NCBI GenBank assembly: GCA_937927895.1
Contig: CALGKA010000011.1
Location: 1 to 54,474 of the forward strand
From: an uncultured Granulosicoccaceae bacterium
Lineage (GTDB): Bacteria; Pseudomonadota; Gammaproteobacteria; Granulosicoccales; Granulosicoccaceae
Direction: 5' to 3'
Length of the DNA: 54,474 nt
Shown here piece by piece: positions 18,414-28,964 of the stretch. The notes beneath the pieces are model-generated. The model did no database searches and had not been told where the DNA came from. It was given only the letters and a program-made list of their open reading frames with translations. Numbering within the stretch: the stretch's first letter is position 1; each line of letters opens with the position of its first letter. The translations under genes were made by a program, and so were the position numbers.

Positions 18414-19451
18414 ATGGACAGACCTACCAGAACATTCAGCGGCGCACCCGGGATTATTGATGTGGCTGCCCGTGCAGGAGTCTCGCCCGCCACCGTGTCG
18501 CGTTGTTTCAATTCGCCCGATATGGTCAAGCCAGGTACAAAATCAAAAATTCAGGCCGCCGCGAATGAACTGGGCTACGTTCGTGATCGAATGGCAGCAG
18601 CAATGCACAACCGCTTTTCAGGCACGATCGGCATGGTGGTGCCGACTATTAACAATGCTATTTTTAGTGAGCTGATCGAATCCTTTTCTAGTCAGCTACA
18701 ACTACACGATCGAACCATGCTGGTGGCAAGTCATAACTACGATCTTGAGCTTGAAGCTTCCATCATTCGGTCTTTACTGGAACGCAGAATAGATGGAATT
18801 GCATTGGTCGGGCAGCAGCACTTAGATAGCGCGTTACAAATGTTAAAAGTGCGTGAAGTACCTACCATTGCGTTGTGGGGCTATCAGCCGCACGCAATAC
18901 TGCCGTTTGTCGGCGCAGATAACCTACAGGCTGCCTACAAAATAACCAATCATTTGATCGAGCTAGGGCACAAAGATATCGCCTTTATTTTTCCCGATAC
19001 AAACAATAATGATCGCGCTTTGGATCGAAAAAACGGTGCGTTAAAAGCTATGCATGAAGCCAACCTGCCCGTACCATCAAGCAGAATGCACACCTGCCCT
19101 TATGATATTGCAGAATCTAAACGCACAGCTCTTTCGATCTTAAAACAAAAAAGGCCAAGTGCTATTGTCTGCGGCAACGATGTTATCGCTCATGGTGCTA
19201 TCTATGCAGCGCATGAAAGTGCCATCGCCCTACCGGCAGAATTATCTATCGTTGGTATCGGTGACTTCGCAGCTTCTGCCGATATTGTGCCGTCGTTAAC
19301 AACCGTCAGAATACCTGCCAAACGCATTGGGCAAATTGCTGCACAAGCTTTGGTTAATCTGAATGAACAAGGCGCTACAGAAAACCAGATCAAGAGCCAA
19401 CTAATAGACACGCAGCTTATCGTTAGGGATTCCAGTTGCGCTGCGCCATAA
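18414..19451 (+). CDS. LacI-family transcriptional regulator
   Basis: The 345-residue protein has an N-terminal helix-turn-helix (about 14-60), with IIDVAARAGVSPATVSRCFN and the hinge region around ELGYVRDRMAAAM. A periplasmic-binding-protein-like sensor domain follows (from about 67, GTIGMVVPTINNAIFSELIE), ending in VRIPAKRIGQIAAQALV. It most likely represses the divergent transporter/catabolic operon until the substrate or its CoA ester binds. A matching operator lies directly upstream. The ligand is unknown; sugar-type GntR-subgroup relatives are also possible. Confidence 0.92.
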   Translation: MDRPTRTFSGAPGIIDVAARAGVSPATVSRCFNSPDMVKPGTKSKIQAAANELGYVRDRMAAAMHNRFSGTIGMVVPTINNAIFSELIESFSSQLQLHDRTMLVASHNYDLELEASIIRSLLERRIDGIALVGQQHLDSALQMLKVREVPTIALWGYQPHAILPFVGADNLQAAYKITNHLIELGHKDIAFIFPDTNNNDRALDRKNGALKAMHEANLPVPSSRMHTCPYDIAESKRTALSILKQKRPSAIVCGNDVIAHGAIYAAHESAIALPAELSIVGIGDFAASADIVPSLTTVRIPAKRIGQIAAQALVNLNEQGATENQIKSQLIDTQLIVRDSSCAAP

Positions 19452-19462
19452 TCCAGTTGCCG

Positions 19463-19538
19463 CACTATGTCGCGCTGCACTACACTATGTCGCGCTGCAC
19501 TACACTGTGTCGCGCTGCACTACACTGTGTCGCGCTGC
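19463..19538. repeat. 20-bp minisatellite after the lacI-type gene
   Basis: The unit TGTCGCGCTGCACTACACTA begins at 19468 and repeats at 19488, 19508 and (partial, 11 bases) 19528, with only A/G variation at the last base. A few bases before the first copy also match. It starts 12 bases after the regulator stop. Copy number is likely to vary between strains. Confidence 0.9.
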
Positions 19539-19602
19539 CTATAAGAGCTATCGGGAGCAATACTGGGAAATGTGAAAGGCCAAGGGAATATCACATTTAT
19601 AA

Positions 19603-19630
19603 ACCAAATTTATTCAGCAATAAATTTGGT
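19603..19630 (-). terminator. Hairpin sharing the tRNA-Val 3' end
   Basis: A perfect 12-bp stem ACCAAATTTATT/AATAAATTTGGT with loop of four starts at the tRNA discriminator base and includes the encoded CCA. On the minus strand it is followed by TTATAAATG. It would end or process the tRNA-Val transcript. The stem is AT-rich and the T-tract weak, so termination efficiency is uncertain. Confidence 0.55.
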
Positions 19631-19703
19631 AGGCACGAGTGGATTCGAACCACCGACCCCTACCATGTCAAGGTAGTGCTCTAACCAACTGAGCTACGCG
19701 CCT
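19627..19703 (-). tRNA. tRNA-Val(GAC)
   Basis: The minus strand forms a 77-nt cloverleaf with encoded CCA: acceptor AGGCGCG/CGTGCCT, D-arm GCTCAGTTGGTTAGAGC, anticodon stem CTACC/GGTAG around loop TTGACAT (anticodon GAC), and T-loop GGTTCGAATCC. It reads GUC/GUU valine codons. It stands alone between the lacI-type gene and purB, both on the other strand. Confidence 0.97.
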
Positions 19704-19818
19704 GCCGTCAGGCAATTGTAAACCAAGCCCGCCTGTGCCGCAATCAAATCAACCGGCATTGCCGCGCTTCACGACTCAAGAAACAAACTTATTGCTCATA
19801 CGCCACTGCATGAGATAA

Positions 19819-21221
<1,403 letters not shown>

Positions 21222-21222
<1 letters not shown>

Positions 21223-22376
21223 TGAAGCTACAGTGGCCAGAGGGCCTCGATGAGGCCCGCTTCCTAAACGAGTACTGGCAACAAAAACCACTGTTAATCC
21301 GCTCCGCATTTAAGGATTTTCATAACCCCATTGACCCTAATGAGCTCGCAGGCTTATCCTGCGAAGAAGACGCTAACAGTCGCTTCATGCAGCACACAGG
21401 CAACAATGAATGGCGTTTGTGTGAAGGCCCCTTGAGCGATGACTTCTTCGATGATGTCACCGGAAACGAATGGTCGCTACTGGTTTCCGATATAGAAAAG
21501 CTTCTACCCGATTTCAGACAATATCTTGAACCGTTCAGGTTCTTACCTGACTGGCGTATAGATGATCTAATGATTAGCTATGCGCCTGTAGGCGGCTCCG
21601 TCGGTGCACACGTGGACCAATACGATGTATTCCTGCTACAAGCAGACGGCGTACGTGAATGGCGAATTGAAAATACCCCACGACAAGGCGTGCAGCCTTC
21701 AGTCAGTAACACCATCGCGTTACTAGGTGATTTTCTGGCAGATGAAACATGGCAACTGCAAGCCGGTGACATGCTCTACTTACCACCACAGTTTGCACAC
21801 CACGGTATTGCAGTAGATGAGCCCTGCATGACATGGTCGATCGGCTTCAGAGCACCCAGTATTGATGAAATGCTGCCAGAGGTAGTTAACTATCTTTTAG
21901 AGTCTGTACAATCAAAGCAACGATTCCAAGATATAAAACGCCCTGCTACTCATCAGCCGGGCTTAATCAGCCAAACCGATCTTATAGCCATTAAAGCAAT
22001 ACTTAGCCAAGCACTAACACAAGACGATTCCACCTTGTCGCAATGGATAGCAAGGTACTTAACGGAACCGAAAGAGATACAAGAACCCGACGAGCAGCCT
22101 GTAAATACCATAAGCACAGATGCAATAGTCAGTAACCTAAAAAACAGCGCGGTACTAACTTGCCATTCACACAAACGTTTTGCCTACACCCAACAAGACA
22201 ACCACACTACACTATACGCTGATGGGCAAGCCTATGATTGCTCTGAAATTCTGGCTTCGGCAATCTGCAATCAACGATCTGTAGGTATCTCAGATATAGA
22301 TAAAAACAGCCATGATCTAGACCTCCTCGCGACACTTTTTAATAAACACATTGTTTTGTTTGAAGATCATGAATAA
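21222..22376 (+). CDS. roxA: Cupin/JmjC dioxygenase, ribosomal protein uL16 3-hydroxylase (RoxA/YcfD)
   Basis: RoxA is an Fe(II)/2-oxoglutarate oxygenase that hydroxylates an arginine of ribosomal protein L16. The 384 residues show the JmjC fold with the iron ligands H130 and D132 in GAHVDQYDVFLLQ and the distal histidine at H193 or H194 in FAHHGIAVDEP. The opening WPEGLDEARFLNEYWQQKPL also matches. A winged-helix C-terminal part follows (about 240-384). It begins on the last base of the purB stop (TAATG), so it is coupled to purB, a neighbourhood known from other gammaproteobacteria. Confidence 0.92.
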
Positions 22377-22818
22377 CGAAACAGCATTTACCGTACACAC
22401 CGCTAGCTGGGACACAGACGCCGACGCTATAATGCAAATACGCTATACCGTATTTGTACAAGAGCAAAAAGTACCAAAAGAATTAGAGTCTGACGAATAC
22501 GACCATCAAAGCGTCTATGTGATCGCCAAGGCCACAACAGGTGACACCATAGGTTGCGCCCGCCTACAGCCCAATGGAAAAATAACCCGTATGGCAGTAC
22601 TAAAGCCTTGGAGGCGACGTGGCGTTGCAGCAGCCATGCTAAAAGAGATTCTACAATTAGCTCAAGAACAACCAGTGCCTGCCTTGTACTTGCATGCGCA
22701 GTTATCAGCAATAGCATTATATGAACAATTTGGATTCAAACAAATGGGTGAACAATTTGAGGAAGCGGGTATCGTGCATATTAAGATGCAACGAATCCCT
22801 AGTAACGAGCAATCATAA
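22369..22818 (+). CDS. GNAT-family N-acetyltransferase
   Basis: The 149-residue protein carries the GNAT fold: IRYTVFVQEQKVPKELESDE, then the acetyl-CoA pyrophosphate loop in ITRMAVLKPWRRRGVAAAML (R/Q-x-x-G-x-G/A type) and the C-terminal YEQFGFKQMG. It would transfer an acetyl group to an unknown amine or protein N-terminus. I choose the ATG at 22369, inside the end of roxA (ATGAATAA overlap), because it has a GAAGA ribosome site; the frame is open to another ATG at 22351. It belongs to the purB-roxA operon. Confidence 0.9.
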   Translation: MNNETAFTVHTASWDTDADAIMQIRYTVFVQEQKVPKELESDEYDHQSVYVIAKATTGDTIGCARLQPNGKITRMAVLKPWRRRGVAAAMLKEILQLAQEQPVPALYLHAQLSAIALYEQFGFKQMGEQFEEAGIVHIKMQRIPSNEQS

Positions 22819-22829
22819 CGGACTAAAAT

Positions 22830-24707
22830 ATGAAGCGTTATTCATCTGCACTAGCCACGTATAGTTATATAACAACAACGCTTGGTATACTGCTCACAAG
22901 TCACGTTCAAGCCGATGATTTACACGCCGGAAAATTAAAAGCCAACGAACTTCTACACCACGAACTGAGCCTGGCGAAAACTCTATGTAGTTCCCCTGAT
23001 ACCACACCAATACAACTAGAAAAATTTGAGCGGCAGCAAGACGACATCATATTTCGCGGCAATAGAGTCGGGACCAAAGTACTTTTTACTTCATCTGAAT
23101 TTTCTGTAACGCTCGAAGTGATCGAAGGCCGCCAACAAAGAGTATTCGTAACAACCGCTACTCTTGAAGGTGATAAAACATTACCCTCCACCAGAATCAT
23201 GCTTGACCACAGTTGCCGATCGCAAGCCATTAATAGAATCAACTACAAATACAATACTGCGACATACATAGATTCATTCGATCAAGCACTTCAACTCTTG
23301 CCTCAAAAAGAATGGCTAAACCCTCCACTGCCTACGTCATTCGGAAAAAACGACGGCGTTAAAGTGGCAGTCATAGACTCAGGGGTAAACTACACCTTAA
23401 AAAGTATTGCCGACTCGCTAGCCATAGACACTAACGGTAAACTCATAGGCTATGACTTTTGGGATAACGACAATCAACCGTATGACGCTAATCCCGCACG
23501 TTCAGAGTTTTCAGTACAAAGACACGGCACACGTACTGCATCAATTCTAATTAACGAAGCACCCAATATAGCCCTGGTGCCCTATCGCTACCCCAGACCC
23601 GACATGACACGAATGAGGCAGCTTATAGAACACGCTGCTTCTCACGCTATTAGAATCATTGGCATGCCACTCGGCAGCAACCGCTACCAAGATTGGCTCA
23701 CCTTTGAATCTGTCGCCGCCGAACACCCCCAAATTCTGTTTATTGTATCTGCAGGCAACAATGGCCGCGATATTGACAGTGAACCGGTATACCCAGCAGG
23801 CTTTGAACACCCCAATATTCTTGTCGTTACCTCTGCCAATGATTACGTCCGACCTGCAGACCGGACGAACTACGGAAAAATATCTGTTGATTACCTACTT
23901 CCTGCCGAAAATATCCCAGCTACTGACTACAGCGGAGAGACAGCATTAGTGTCTGGCTCAAGTTACGCGGTGTCACGCATCGCAGCATTGGCTGCAAGAA
24001 TTCTCAGTAAAAATACAAACATCACTACAGAACACCTAAAAGCTGCTATTGCTTCATATTCAATAAAAGCCAAAACAGGTGCACATGTATCAACTGGCTA
24101 TATCGGCGATCCCCTAGCAGATACCGTAAGCCTAAGTGTAGAATCGCTAGATATTTCCAACCCTACTTACCAAGCGCAAGAAAACATTCTCGCGGTTAAT
24201 TTTGTAAGACTAGATAAGCGTTGGACACGTAAAAGAATGGAAGCAGCGCTTGAAACACTAAATGCACTCTATAGGCAATGTGGCATCAGCGTATCAATAA
24301 AGCAGGCGTTACATGTTGATGGAGCCGGGCATACAGAGAACCTTACTCCGGGCAATGCGCTGACTCTACACAGAAAATTGAGTTCGGTAATCACCTTTGG
24401 TACACCGACCATCTACTTTGCAAATGACACAAACATGCAAGTAAAGTTCGATGCTGAGGCTTTTGGCATGGCCAATACAACCACCAGACCGTGGATGCAA
24501 AATACTGTGTGGATCTCTGAAAACAGTAAAGACAGTAACAACGCACTGGCACATGAGCTGTTTCATGTGATCACCAATAGCGGGCACCATAGTGACCTTG
24601 CCGGTAACTTAATGCTTAGTACCACTGAGCCCAACAACACTCGACTGAGTACCGAGCAATGCCAAAGCGCCAGAGAAAATGCCAGCGCCCAGAAATTATT
24701 CGAATAA
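22830..24707 (+). CDS. Secreted S8 serine peptidase with C-terminal HExxH metalloprotease-like domain
   Basis: The 625-residue protein has a signal peptide ending near SHVQA-DD. A prodomain-like region runs to about 170, and a subtilisin fold follows with D183 (AVIDSGVNY), H232 (QRHGTRTAS), oxyanion N310 (VSAGNNG) and S378 (SGSSYAVSRIAA). The last part (about 450-625) is unlike subtilases and contains HELFHVITNSGHH at 575-587, with a later NLM that could act as a Met-turn. This suggests a second, zinc-dependent active site. It starts 11 bases after the GNAT gene and ends 5 bases from a convergent gene. The S8 call is firm; the metalloprotease call rests on motif alone. Confidence 0.8.
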   Translation: MKRYSSALATYSYITTTLGILLTSHVQADDLHAGKLKANELLHHELSLAKTLCSSPDTTPIQLEKFERQQDDIIFRGNRVGTKVLFTSSEFSVTLEVIEGRQQRVFVTTATLEGDKTLPSTRIMLDHSCRSQAINRINYKYNTATYIDSFDQALQLLPQKEWLNPPLPTSFGKNDGVKVAVIDSGVNYTLKSIADSLAIDTNGKLIGYDFWDNDNQPYDANPARSEFSVQRHGTRTASILINEAPNIALVPYRYPRPDMTRMRQLIEHAASHAIRIIGMPLGSNRYQDWLTFESVAAEHPQILFIVSAGNNGRDIDSEPVYPAGFEHPNILVVTSANDYVRPADRTNYGKISVDYLLPAENIPATDYSGETALVSGSSYAVSRIAALAARILSKNTNITTEHLKAAIASYSIKAKTGAHVSTGYIGDPLADTVSLSVESLDISNPTYQAQENILAVNFVRLDKRWTRKRMEAALETLNALYRQCGISVSIKQALHVDGAGHTENLTPGNALTLHRKLSSVITFGTPTIYFANDTNMQVKFDAEAFGMANTTTRPWMQNTVWISENSKDSNNALAHELFHVITNSGHHSDLAGNLMLSTTEPNNTRLSTEQCQSARENASAQKLFE

Positions 24708-24712
24708 CGCTA

Positions 24713-25429
24713 TTATTCTTTAGCGCTACCAAACACTACTACCCAATAGGTACCGAAGTCGGAATTAGCATCCGTTACACAGACAGCCCCCACCTCGGTA
24801 TAAAGACTATTCATAATATTGCGACAATGGCCCGGGCTATCTACCCAACCTTTATGCACTTCAGCCATGCTCAGTTGACCCGCAGCAATGTTCTCACCAA
24901 TAGCACGCCATGTATAACCTGTTCTAGTGGCACGATCCGCAACGCTTGTACCGTCTGATCCTTCGTGATCAAAGAAGTTATTAGCCGCCATGTCATTGGC
25001 GTGTACACGTGCTGTTTCTGTCAGTGTGTTGTTCCAACTTATAGCCGGCACAGGAGCACGCGACGCCGTACCACACATGCGAGCCTCACTTCTTGAGGTG
25101 TTAATTAGTTCAGCCATGGTAGTGCTAAATTCCGCACTTAGTGCATCGCAACCGAGGCTAACTGCACCATCTATCAACTCTTGATTAACGACGTGTGCTT
25201 GAGCCTCAGGGTCGGCAGGGCGAGTATTGGTAATAGGTGTTTGATTAGTCGTCTCAATCTCAGCAGTATTACCCGTAGGTTGAGTGGGCACGGTGTTAGC
25301 GGCTGCCGGTACTGGAGCTTCAGTGGCAGTTTGTGACGCTCCACCACACGCCGTTACACTAAATACAGTAAGCATTGAGAGCACTGATGCTCGTGCGTAT
25401 GATTTTGCCACTATACCTGACGTAAACAT
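24713..25429 (-). CDS. CAP/SCP-domain lipoprotein
   Basis: The 238-residue protein begins with a signal peptide and lipobox FSVTAC, predicting lipid attachment at C28. A Thr/Pro-rich linker (about 30-75) follows. The CAP domain comes next (about 100-235), with HANDMAANNFFDHEGSDG, GENIAAG and HKGWVDSPGHCRNIMNS; the histidines and glutamates of the usual CAP cleft are present. Bacterial CAP proteins of this type are envelope proteins of largely unknown function. It faces the S8 protease gene tail to tail with 5 bases between stops, and lies after the 883-residue membrane protein on the same strand. Confidence 0.9.
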   Translation of the reverse strand: MFTSGIVAKSYARASVLSMLTVFSVTACGGASQTATEAPVPAAANTVPTQPTGNTAEIETTNQTPITNTRPADPEAQAHVVNQELIDGAVSLGCDALSAEFSTTMAELINTSRSEARMCGTASRAPVPAISWNNTLTETARVHANDMAANNFFDHEGSDGTSVADRATRTGYTWRAIGENIAAGQLSMAEVHKGWVDSPGHCRNIMNSLYTEVGAVCVTDANSDFGTYWVVVFGSAKE

Positions 25430-25443
25430 GAAAAATCCCTTCT

Positions 25444-28095
25444 CTATTCTGATTCACTGGCTAAAACAACTTTTGAAAGCAGCTCGCTTCTTTCTTCCTG
25501 ATCCTGAATACCACTGCCAGCACGGTAGGCCATGTTGAGTACACGCCTGGCACTGGTATCATCACCGGTGCTTTCAATTGCTAACGCAATACCATGATAC
25601 GCTGATACTTGTGCATACGGATCTTCAATTGTTCTAACGTTCTCTAATGCTTGATTAAACAAGCCCATTCGCGCCTCTGTTAATGCAACATATCGAGCAG
25701 CAAGATCATGCGCCGCAGAATTCTTTGGCAATTCTCTACCGGCGCTTATCGATTCTTGCAGCAACTCTTGCGCTTCACGCTCCCTTCCAGATCGTTGAAA
25801 ATACCTGGCAGCAGAACTTAACCCAACCGTTTTTAGCTCCGGCTTGCCCAGGTTACGCGCCAGAATGGATGCTTTAAGGAATGTATCCATAGCATCTTCG
25901 TTCAATCCGAGGGCCTGCTCAGTTAAGCCAAAATCGGAGATTGCCAGTACTCGTTCCTCTGGCCCCTTTATAGAGTAAATATCACGCGCAGCCAGCGCCA
26001 TTAGATCTGTTACTTTATCATTTTTTCCAGCCTCACTATAAGCACGCGCTAATCGCTGCGTACTCATTACAGAAAATAGTTTATCTTTAGCACGATCCGA
26101 AAGTTGCTGCGCAACATCGAACTCACCCTTTTCTATTAAGTTATCTAACAACGCCAGGAAAAGCAGAAGATCCGACTCGCGATTTGACCATTCATCAAAA
26201 TATTTGTCTGCCGGGTGTGGCACTCGATTCTTAACACCAATCATAGAATCACTTTCAGCTGGAACCGCAGCTCCAAACCTTGGACCGCTTCTATTGCGAT
26301 TCACAGATTCTAGAAAGTAGGGCTCTAGACCTACTATGGTATTAGCATTACTTGTGACACTAAGATTAATTAATAGTTGTTCGGTTGAAAGCTGTTCAAG
26401 GTTTTTCGTACCAGACATGTCACCGGTCACAACCTGCGCTTGCTTTACAAGCACTCTAGCATCTTGAACGGGCACTATTGTATCGGCCACCATTGTATCG
26501 CTTTGCGACGGTGAAGATGAACCTGCATTCATAAGCGCAAAGGTTGCACCGCCCGCCAGCACTGCAACACCCGCAAGTGCTGCCACTATTTTTTTTGTCT
26601 TACCGCTACTTTTTGCAACAGGCTCTGGAACAATCTCCGCGCGGGGATCAGCACCAACATTTAGATCTACTACATCTAGTATCGAAGCTTCCTCGTTTGC
26701 AGGAGCACTAACCACTGCACTCTCCGCTACTGCAGATGCTAATTCATCTGTTACCTCTTCATCAGCATAGTCTTCTAAATCGGCTTCAGCTGTTATTTCA
26801 GGAACCAGTGAAGAGCGATTAGCCTGGCCTGGCAATACCAACCCTCCTGACCTTGGAACTTCAGCCTCCTCCACCTCTTCCACCTCTTCAGCTGCAACGC
26901 TAGCTGACGCGAGATCAGCGCCTTCAGCTTCCTTCTCTGCAGGTTTCACTTCAGGCTTTAGGTTCGATACTGAATCAGACACCAAAGTGTTAGTAATGGG
27001 TACTGCATCGCTATCAGAATCTTGTGCGGGCAGCTCTTCAGGCGGTGCTACTTCTACCGACGTGTTTTCTACAGGCAATTCATCCGCAGAAGATTCAGTT
27101 ACCGATTGTTCTTCAGCTACTGACGGCTGTTCAACTTCTGCGAGTTCATCAAAGGCTAAATCGGACTCGGCTTGCGATGGCGTATCTTCAACTGATACAG
27201 AAACTTCAGCAGGCGCTTCGCCGGCTGGCTTTTCAGCCGCCTGCGAATCACTGTCAGCAAGACCGTCGAGACTTAAACCGCCGTCATCTGCTTTACCTGG
27301 ATCACTTTTAGGTTTAGATGCTGTTAAAGGCTGTGAGTCATCATCGCTTAAAGATAAACCACCATCGTCCAACTCTACCGGCGCTTTGGCTTCTTTTTCC
27401 TTCGGCGCAGGATCAATCAATTCAACATTCAGTTCTTCAAAAGAGGCCGATGCGAGCGCTTCTGGAACCGCACTTTTCGAGCCTGCTGTTTTCTTTGAAT
27501 CTGCTGCTGGCGACTCATCAGACATAGCAAGCGCATCACTAGCAGAATCAGCGATCAATGAATCGTCGCTTGATAGCAGGTCATCAAACGATCCAGAAGG
27601 GTCTTCTATTTCTTCTTCGCTAGATTTGTCTTCAGCGCTGGATATTTCAGCGGCTTGGCTGGTCTCATCAAGATTTCCGCCTATATCACCTAACTCTTCT
27701 GAGAAATCGACCTCTTCAAATTCACCCTCATTCGCTGACGGTGCCGACTTATCCATAAGGGATTCTTCAGTTGCTGCAACCTCTGCTTGCGGTTCACTAT
27801 CGGTTGAGTTTGTATTGTTACTTGGAGCAATAGCGCTGGTGGCATCGTCTGTCGAGCTTGACACTATCTTACAGCTAATTCCTAAACTCTCTAACTGAGC
27901 TTTACCTTCCTCAGCTACACTGAAATTGACACTGGACTGAGCGGAATAGGCATCACTATCACCGTATGCTGCGTCAAGCAACGCCTGAAAAGCCGAGGCT
28001 TTTTGGCCAAACTCTTCCATCAGCTTTTTTGTCAGCTCATCTCGGGAAATATCCCCAGACAGACCAACAACCATTAAATCTACTGTTTCAGCCAT
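25444..28095 (-). CDS. Large acidic single-pass membrane protein with helical repeat C-terminus
   Basis: I do not recognise this 883-residue protein as a named family. Residues 1-80 form a small ordered domain (VDLMVVGLSGDISRDELTKK, ending near LGISCKIVSS). Residues 85-495 are a very acidic, Ser/Glu/Ala-rich disordered linker with a twice-repeated DDGGLSL motif (243-250, 270-277). One membrane helix lies at about 503-523 after KTKK. The C-terminal 350 residues are helical with TPR-like spacing (YSEAGKNDKVTDLMALAARD, FNQALENVRTIEDPYAQVSA). The topology, cytoplasmic N-terminus and periplasmic helical repeats, recalls FimV/HubP-type polar hubs in outline only. Confidence 0.85.
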   Translation of the reverse strand: MAETVDLMVVGLSGDISRDELTKKLMEEFGQKASAFQALLDAAYGDSDAYSAQSSVNFSVAEEGKAQLESLGISCKIVSSSTDDATSAIAPSNNTNSTDSEPQAEVAATEESLMDKSAPSANEGEFEEVDFSEELGDIGGNLDETSQAAEISSAEDKSSEEEIEDPSGSFDDLLSSDDSLIADSASDALAMSDESPAADSKKTAGSKSAVPEALASASFEELNVELIDPAPKEKEAKAPVELDDGGLSLSDDDSQPLTASKPKSDPGKADDGGLSLDGLADSDSQAAEKPAGEAPAEVSVSVEDTPSQAESDLAFDELAEVEQPSVAEEQSVTESSADELPVENTSVEVAPPEELPAQDSDSDAVPITNTLVSDSVSNLKPEVKPAEKEAEGADLASASVAAEEVEEVEEAEVPRSGGLVLPGQANRSSLVPEITAEADLEDYADEEVTDELASAVAESAVVSAPANEEASILDVVDLNVGADPRAEIVPEPVAKSSGKTKKIVAALAGVAVLAGGATFALMNAGSSSPSQSDTMVADTIVPVQDARVLVKQAQVVTGDMSGTKNLEQLSTEQLLINLSVTSNANTIVGLEPYFLESVNRNRSGPRFGAAVPAESDSMIGVKNRVPHPADKYFDEWSNRESDLLLFLALLDNLIEKGEFDVAQQLSDRAKDKLFSVMSTQRLARAYSEAGKNDKVTDLMALAARDIYSIKGPEERVLAISDFGLTEQALGLNEDAMDTFLKASILARNLGKPELKTVGLSSAARYFQRSGREREAQELLQESISAGRELPKNSAAHDLAARYVALTEARMGLFNQALENVRTIEDPYAQVSAYHGIALAIESTGDDTSARRVLNMAYRAGSGIQDQEERSELLSKVVLASESE

Positions 28096-28360
28096 TAAAA
28101 GCTCCGCTCGCGCCGCATTACTTCGTTGCGATCGCTAATTTATTTAATTCTATAGACTCCTATCTATCGGTAACCGACCCAAAATATTGATATCACTAAT
28201 GTGACATAACTGGTAAAGACCCATAACCGAGCTAGAACAGGCAATCGGTTTTGATTTTTTTACATACAACGTGAGCTTGTTCACATATCAAACGCTTCAA
28301 AACAACCCTATTCCATACGACTTTTTTAGTTGAAAAAGGCAGCGTACCAATCGATCCCAA

Positions 28361-28963
28361 CTAACAAAGATTATTATTGCTTTGCTTTCGATACCGATCA
28401 AACCACAGAAGCAATAACATAGTGACCGAGTTATTAATAATGCCGTCATCTAGCATTTGCATAGCACGATCGAACGTCACAACACTAGATTTAATATCTT
28501 CACCTTCTGACGGTAAGCCAAAAATGCCACCTGCCTGCGAAAGGTCTGCGGCTGCCCAATAAAGATCTATTGTCTCAGCACTACCACCCGGGCTTGGAAA
28601 ATAAGTATTTATAAAGTGCACCTGATCAAGTGCCAAGCCAGCTTCTTCAAGGGCTTCACGCTTAACCACATCTGCACTATGCTCACCCTCTTCTACCATG
28701 CCCGCGATAAATTCATGCAACCACGGACTTTGGTCAGTGTGCATCACACCCGCTCGAAACTGCTCTATTAACAACACAGAATCAGTTGATGAGTCATAAG
28801 GCATTACCGCTGCAGCGTGGCCACGCTGCAATACCTCACGATTAATAACGCCTGTGCCACCCGCAAAAAGTGCATGTTCTATCCGGTAGCTAATCAGTTT
28901 AAAAAAGCCACTGAAAGACTCTTCTCGCTTTAGTATTTTCCAATCCATCGCCTTGTTAGCCAC
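28361..28963 (-). CDS. nudF: Nudix hydrolase, ADP-ribose diphosphatase type
   Basis: NudF-type enzymes split ADP-ribose and related nucleotide sugars. The 200-residue protein has a complete Nudix box, GMVEEGEHSADVVKREALEE followed by AGL, and the downstream YFPSPGGSAETIDLYWA segment typical of ADP-ribose diphosphatases. The listed start is GTG at 28963, one base after the kdsB stop. An ATG at 28948 is an alternative that removes five residues. It is the last gene of the msbA-lpxK-kdsB-nudF run. Confidence 0.88.
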   Translation of the reverse strand: MANKAMDWKILKREESFSGFFKLISYRIEHALFAGGTGVINREVLQRGHAAAVMPYDSSTDSVLLIEQFRAGVMHTDQSPWLHEFIAGMVEEGEHSADVVKREALEEAGLALDQVHFINTYFPSPGGSAETIDLYWAAADLSQAGGIFGLPSEGEDIKSSVVTFDRAMQMLDDGIINNSVTMLLLLWFDRYRKQSNNNLC

Positions 28964-28964
28964 C

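Noticed and set aside
26987..27898. Open frame of 303 codons on the plus strand inside the acidic membrane protein gene
   Set aside because: It is the antisense of a Ser/Glu/Asp-rich low-complexity region, which keeps the opposite strand free of stops. It is itself almost only Ser/Ala/Gly and has no ribosome site.
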